A stretch of DNA of 64,000 nucleotides, taken from the NCBI GenBank assembly GCA_963822175.1, contig CAWGGJ010000003.1, positions 434,001 to 498,000 of the forward strand, read 5' to 3'. Below, piece after piece: positions 60,175 to 64,000 of this stretch. The notes under the pieces were generated by a model. That model saw only the letters and a list, made by a program, of their open reading frames with translations, ran no database searches and was not told where the DNA came from. The DNA is from FEB-25 sp963822175 (lineage in GTDB: Bacteria; Chloroflexota; Anaerolineae; Anaerolineales; UBA4823). Position numbers and translations under genes: made by a program. Each line of letters opens with the position of its first letter. Position 1 is the stretch's first letter.

Positions 60175-61458
60175 ATGAACGATATCGCCATCCATGTAGA
60201 AAATCTGGGCAAGCGCTACCGCATCGGCACCGCACCTGAGCACTATAAAACGTTGCGCGATACGCTCGTCGCTGGGGTTAAAGCACCGATAAACCGCTTA
60301 CGATATGGTCCATCAGGCGCTAAGGCTAGCTCCCCAACTAATTCCATATGGGCTTTGCGAAACATTTCCTTTGATGTACCCCGCGGTAAAGTATTGGGAA
60401 TAGTTGGTCGTAATGGAGCCGGCAAGAGCACCCTGTTGAAGATTTTATCCCGCGTCACCGAACCCACGGAAGGGATTGCCGAGATTCACGGTCGGGTTGG
60501 TTCCTTGTTGGAAGTCGGGACTGGTTTTCACCCCGAGCTGACTGGGCGTGAGAACATCTACCTCAACGGTGCCATCCTTGGCATGAAGCGTATCGAGATT
60601 GAGCAAAAATTCGACGAGATCGTGGCATTTTCTGAAGTGGAACAGTTTATCGATACACCCGTCAAGCGCTATTCAAGTGGCATGTACCTGCGCCTGGCGT
60701 TTGCAGTTGCCGCCCACCTGGAACCAGAGATCCTGGTGGTGGATGAGGTATTGGCAGTTGGGGATGCCGAATTTCAGCGCAAGTGCATGGGGAAAATGAG
60801 TGATGTTGCCCAGGCAGGGCGCACGGTCCTGTTTGTCAGCCATAACATGTCTGCTGTTTTACGCCTCACCGAGGAGACCATGGTGCTGGATAAAGGTCTC
60901 CTCGTATTTCGCGCTCCCACCCAGCAGGCTGTGGATTATTACATGGCCGCCGGTTTCACCGGAGCTGGTGAGCGCCAGTGGACACCCGAGGAAATTCCTT
61001 CTGATGCTGCCCCATTTACCCCGCTTGCCTTGCGTATTCGGGATACCAAGGGGCAAATTGTTGAAACGCTGCGCTCGACCGAGCCGATCTGTATTGAGAT
61101 CGAATACCTCCTGGAGGGGCCTATCACTGGTTTGCGTGTTGGCATTTATTTGTTGACCATGCGAGGTGAATATGTCTTTACCTCATTTGACCTGGATGAC
61201 CCTACGCAATTTGAGCAGCTCGGTTCTCGCCAGGCAGGTCACTACATCAGTCGCTGTACTATTCCACCGGATACCCTGAATGAAGGACGCTACGTCCTGG
61301 CAGTAAATGCCAGCAGCTTCCGTGTCAAACGGTACTTTTGGGACGATCATGCCCTAGCTTTCACCGTGGATGCCACCGGTGCCCCAGGGATGCATTGGCC
61401 AGAGCCTCGCATGGGGCCGCTCCGCCCAGCTCTGGAATGGAAGATTGAGCGTCTATGA
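60175..61458 (+). CDS. ABC-type polysaccharide exporter ATPase with C-terminal carbohydrate domain (Wzt-like)
   Basis: 427 aa. Residues 1-250 are the NBD: Walker A IVGRNGAGKSTLLK, signature YSSGMYLRLAFAVA, Walker B ILVVDEVLAVGD and H-loop VSHNMS. Residues ~275-427 form a beta-rich C-terminal domain (FTPLALRIRDTKGQIVETLR...GHYISRCTIPPDTLNEGRY), as in Wzt proteins that read the export signal at the end of the glycan chain. Its 4-nt overlap (ATGA) couples it to the following gene. Confidence 0.88.
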   Translation: MNDIAIHVENLGKRYRIGTAPEHYKTLRDTLVAGVKAPINRLRYGPSGAKASSPTNSIWALRNISFDVPRGKVLGIVGRNGAGKSTLLKILSRVTEPTEGIAEIHGRVGSLLEVGTGFHPELTGRENIYLNGAILGMKRIEIEQKFDEIVAFSEVEQFIDTPVKRYSSGMYLRLAFAVAAHLEPEILVVDEVLAVGDAEFQRKCMGKMSDVAQAGRTVLFVSHNMSAVLRLTEETMVLDKGLLVFRAPTQQAVDYYMAAGFTGAGERQWTPEEIPSDAAPFTPLALRIRDTKGQIVETLRSTEPICIEIEYLLEGPITGLRVGIYLLTMRGEYVFTSFDLDDPTQFEQLGSRQAGHYISRCTIPPDTLNEGRYVLAVNASSFRVKRYFWDDHALAFTVDATGAPGMHWPEPRMGPLRPALEWKIERL

Positions 61459-63068
61459 AACTGGTCAGCAAGCAAGATCTAAAAAACATCCTGGGACAGC
61501 TGCCCCTCACTGCTGAAGCGTATTGGTATCTTCGTCAGCCTGGCAAACCCGTCACGCCTGAATTTACTCTTGATCACCTGGAACAGTTAATCCCGGATTG
61601 GCGTAACCAGGTTTTGGAATCCCCTTGTTACAAGTCGCATGGCACGTCACCCCGCACTAAGGGTCGAAAAAAGGTCTTCATCTTCGGGACCCTGCGTTAT
61701 TGGATTGAGCATGCCACCTTGTTGGGTATGGCACTGGCAGGTCTGGGGCATTCCATCACGTTATCCTACATGCCTTATGCCAGGTGGCAGGAACCTGTCA
61801 ACCCGTTCAATTTGCGCCGTCAGAACCTGTATACTGAGAGTGTCCTGTCTAAGGCAGCTCCACTCATCAAGGTTGTGCCTCTATTAAATCAAGGCAGAAC
61901 CCAAAGACTGCCACACGACCTGTATACTGCGGTGAAACTTGTTTCCTTGCGCGATACCCAGTACACCCTGCAGCTCGAAGAGGTCAGCCAGGATAGCAGC
62001 TTATATAAATTACGCCTCCAGCGCAACCACGATGCCGCCTCTGCAGCCTTCTCCTATTTACGGCGACATAATCCCGATGTAGTCATCCTGCCGAATGGCA
62101 CCATTCTCGAATTTGGTGCCATCTATCAGGTGGCTCGCTACCTCGATATACCGGTTGTGACCTATGAATTCGGTGAACAGCATGATCGCATCTGGATCGC
62201 CCAAAATGCAGAAGTCATGCGCCAGGAAACCACCGACTTATGGCATGCCCGCAAGGACACCGGGCTGACCCCGGATCAGCTTAACCAGGTCCGCAAGCTG
62301 TTTGCTTCCCGTCAGCGCGCCAGCCTGTATGAGAATTTCGCCCGCCGCTGGCAGGGTGTCCCCTCCGCAGGTGGTGAGCAGGTTCGCCAGGCTTTAGGCC
62401 TGGACCAGCGTCCAATTGTCCTTCTGGCAACCAACGTGATCGGTGATAGCCTGACCCTGGGTCGGCAGGTATTCAGTGACTCGATGACCGAGTGGCTGGA
62501 GCGCACCGTGCAATATTTCGCAGCCCACCCCGAAGTTCAGCTGGTCACCCGTATCCACCCGGGTGAGTTGATCACCAAGGGTCCGTCGGTCGCAGATGTA
62601 GTCCACCGCATCCTGCCTGCGATCCCTGAAAATATCCACCTGGTGCCTGCAGATGCCAAGGTAAATACCTATGACATCGTTGAGATTGCCGACCTAGGGC
62701 TCGTTTACACCACTACGGTGGGTATGGAAATGGCAATGACCGCGCTTCCCGTCATTGTGGTCGGTAACACGCATTACCGCAGTAAGGGCTTCACCCTCGA
62801 TCCTGAAAGCTGGGATGGTTACTTTGATTTATTGTCCAAAGTTCTACCAGATCCAGGCCAATACCGCCTTTCACCCCGGGACGTGGAGCAGGCCTGGAAT
62901 TATGCTTACCGCTTTTTCTTTGAATACCCGCATCCCTTCCCCTGGCATCTTCTGCATATATGGAAAGATTTGGAAACCTGGCCTTTATCACGTTTACTTG
63001 GAGAAGAGGGAATTTCTATTTATCACCAAACTTTCTCTTATCTGGTTGGAGAACCGATCAGCTGGTGA
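61455..63068 (+). CDS. Capsule-polysaccharide-type glycosyltransferase-like protein
   Basis: 537 aa, GT-B-like. FIFGTLRYWIEHATLLGMAL near 75-95, VILPNGTILEFGAIYQVARY (~215), then a C-terminal donor-site-like stretch PEVQLVTRIHPGELITKGPS, YDIVEIADLGLVYTTTVGME and ALPVIVVGNTHYRSKGFTLD (~430-455). This matches the capsule_synth (KpsS/LipB-type) arrangement. Transfer of a sugar in the exported glycan is likely. Overlaps the Wzt gene by 4 nt. Confidence 0.7.
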   Translation: MKLVSKQDLKNILGQLPLTAEAYWYLRQPGKPVTPEFTLDHLEQLIPDWRNQVLESPCYKSHGTSPRTKGRKKVFIFGTLRYWIEHATLLGMALAGLGHSITLSYMPYARWQEPVNPFNLRRQNLYTESVLSKAAPLIKVVPLLNQGRTQRLPHDLYTAVKLVSLRDTQYTLQLEEVSQDSSLYKLRLQRNHDAASAAFSYLRRHNPDVVILPNGTILEFGAIYQVARYLDIPVVTYEFGEQHDRIWIAQNAEVMRQETTDLWHARKDTGLTPDQLNQVRKLFASRQRASLYENFARRWQGVPSAGGEQVRQALGLDQRPIVLLATNVIGDSLTLGRQVFSDSMTEWLERTVQYFAAHPEVQLVTRIHPGELITKGPSVADVVHRILPAIPENIHLVPADAKVNTYDIVEIADLGLVYTTTVGMEMAMTALPVIVVGNTHYRSKGFTLDPESWDGYFDLLSKVLPDPGQYRLSPRDVEQAWNYAYRFFFEYPHPFPWHLLHIWKDLETWPLSRLLGEEGISIYHQTFSYLVGEPISW

Positions 63069-63071
63069 GCC

Positions 63072-63947
63072 ATGGTTACGGATACTGAGATCAAGCAACA
63101 GGTGCGTGAGTTTTACGACCATGTGGGCTGGCAGGAAGCCTCGGATGGTTTCTACCAGAATGCCTCCTATGAAGACCTGCGCCCGGTGGCTCATGAATAT
63201 ATCCACAACTGCCACCTGAGGGTGATGCGCCACCTCAAACCCAGCGGGCGTCTCATGCTGGATGCTGGATCAGGTCCGATCCAATACCCTGAATACCTGG
63301 AATATTCCCGGGGTTACCAGCACCGTGTATGTGCGGATATATCGTTCGTCGCCTTGCAGGAGGCTCGCAAGCGTATCTGCAGTCACGGGTTGTTTGTTGT
63401 CTGTGATATCGCGAACCTGCCATTCAAATCCAGTGTCTTCGATGCTATCGTATCACTCCATACCATCCACCATCTGCCTCCTGAAGAGCACATACGAGCT
63501 TACCAGGAGCTGCACCGTTGCCTTGAGCCATCCAGCAGCGCTGTTATAGTGAACGGCTGGGATAACCCACCCCTTACACGTTTCTTGAATATCTGGATCA
63601 GGCTATACGATTGGCTATACGCAATCCTCCGCCCTCAGAGAAAGAACCTTAACTCAGGGCAATCATCCTTACAGGCCGTCACCCGGGAAGTACCCCGTGG
63701 CACATATGTGCGCAAACACAACGCTTCCTGGTTGCAGAATGATATCGGCAGCCTGATGCCGCTCAAAATTTGGTGTTGGCGCAGTGTGAGCGTACGTTTC
63801 CTGCGCACCTTCATTCATGAGCGCTTCTTCGGCAGATTTCTGCTGAAGGTTTTATTTTGGAAAGAAGAATTATTCCCACACTTATTCGGCAGGTACGGTC
63901 AGTACCCTCTGATCGTGCTTGAAAAAGAAAAATCAGATATTTTTTAA
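63072..63947 (+). CDS. SAM-dependent methyltransferase
   Basis: 291 aa. N-terminal VREFYDHVGWQEASDGFYQN, motif I LMLDAGSGPIQYPEY, then CADISFVALQEARKRI (motif II), LFVVCDIANLPFKSSVFDAI and SLHTIHHLPPEEHIRAYQEL. The C-terminal ~110 residues are basic and aromatic. It may cap or decorate the glycan. It begins 4 nt after the previous stop. Confidence 0.78.
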   Translation: MVTDTEIKQQVREFYDHVGWQEASDGFYQNASYEDLRPVAHEYIHNCHLRVMRHLKPSGRLMLDAGSGPIQYPEYLEYSRGYQHRVCADISFVALQEARKRICSHGLFVVCDIANLPFKSSVFDAIVSLHTIHHLPPEEHIRAYQELHRCLEPSSSAVIVNGWDNPPLTRFLNIWIRLYDWLYAILRPQRKNLNSGQSSLQAVTREVPRGTYVRKHNASWLQNDIGSLMPLKIWCWRSVSVRFLRTFIHERFFGRFLLKVLFWKEELFPHLFGRYGQYPLIVLEKEKSDIF

Positions 63948-63966
63948 TGATCATGATGGAGATCAA

Positions 63967-64000
63967 ATGAACTGGACTGAACAAGTTATCCTCGTTACCG
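63967..64000 (+). CDS. Start of a further gene (cut by the window end)
   Basis: ATG 63967 with GGAG 6 nt upstream; reads MNWTEQVILVT, consistent with the first strand of a Rossmann NAD-dependent sugar enzyme. Too short to name. Confidence 0.35.
   Translation, partial: MNWTEQVILVT

Noticed and set aside
1..64000. CRISPR arrays, tRNA, rRNA, transposases, attachment sites
   Set aside because: None found by eye. No regularly spaced repeats, cloverleaf-like sequences or transposase motifs were seen, although a tRNAscan or CRISPR search would be decisive.

Overview
The window looks like a chromosomal stretch from a free-living bacterium, most likely a member of the Chloroflexota (Anaerolineae-like). 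This is inferred from the gene mix: a bacterial eRF1-like (baeRF) protein, a DUF4037 nucleotidyltransferase, multi-sensor histidine kinases with degenerate receivers, NHL-type secreted propellers, and a surface-glycan locus with many large GT-C-like membrane proteins. There is no marker gene that proves it. I see no rRNA, tRNA, CRISPR array, phage or insertion sequence.

Layout. Positions 1-13000 hold housekeeping and accessory genes: a sugar-nucleotide epimerase with two membrane proteins, a DUF4037 protein, an M20 peptidase, a tiny K+-channel-like protein, a frameshifted ComEC, a patatin-like lipase, a VOC/RibD-like mini-operon, and a nuclease-like plus winged-helix protein. Positions 13200-19200 are a minus-strand block: a secreted beta-propeller with a long structured leader, an M28 peptidase, a membrane-anchored GDPD phosphodiesterase and a partner membrane protein. 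Positions 19800-30830 carry a DMT permease, a receiver-CpaE/TadZ fusion, an aspartase/fumarase, a dnaJ-baeRF-CoA-transferase operon, two histidine kinases in tandem and endonuclease III. Positions 30823-40762 are genome maintenance and tRNA modification: L-asparaginase II, a frameshifted MBL-fold gene, a multi-sensor kinase, divergent holB and pcrA, tsaE-tsaB-rimI, and a family 4 uracil-DNA glycosylase whose last codons appear frameshifted.

Positions 40783-64000 form one large surface-polysaccharide locus, all on the plus strand: nucleotide-sugar dehydrogenase, epimerase, Wzx-like flippase, GT4 glycosyltransferase, four big multi-pass (GT-C-like) proteins, GDP-mannose dehydratase and GDP-fucose synthase (together making GDP-L-fucose), an LPG-synthase-type flippase-like protein, methyltransferases, a PIG-L deacetylase, and a Wzm/Wzt ABC exporter. 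It is divided into transcription units. Two of them (starting at gmd and at a winged-helix regulator gene) share a 22-bp -10/operator element, with the start codon 43 nt away in both. This suggests a self-controlled glycan regulon and is the most interesting signal in the window.

Two cross-cutting observations: at least eight genes have a good -10 box ending only 6-8 nt before the ATG and no Shine-Dalgarno, i.e. they look leaderless; and three genes are broken by single-base shifts, at homopolymers in two cases and possibly in the third, so either assembly errors or recent decay must be considered.
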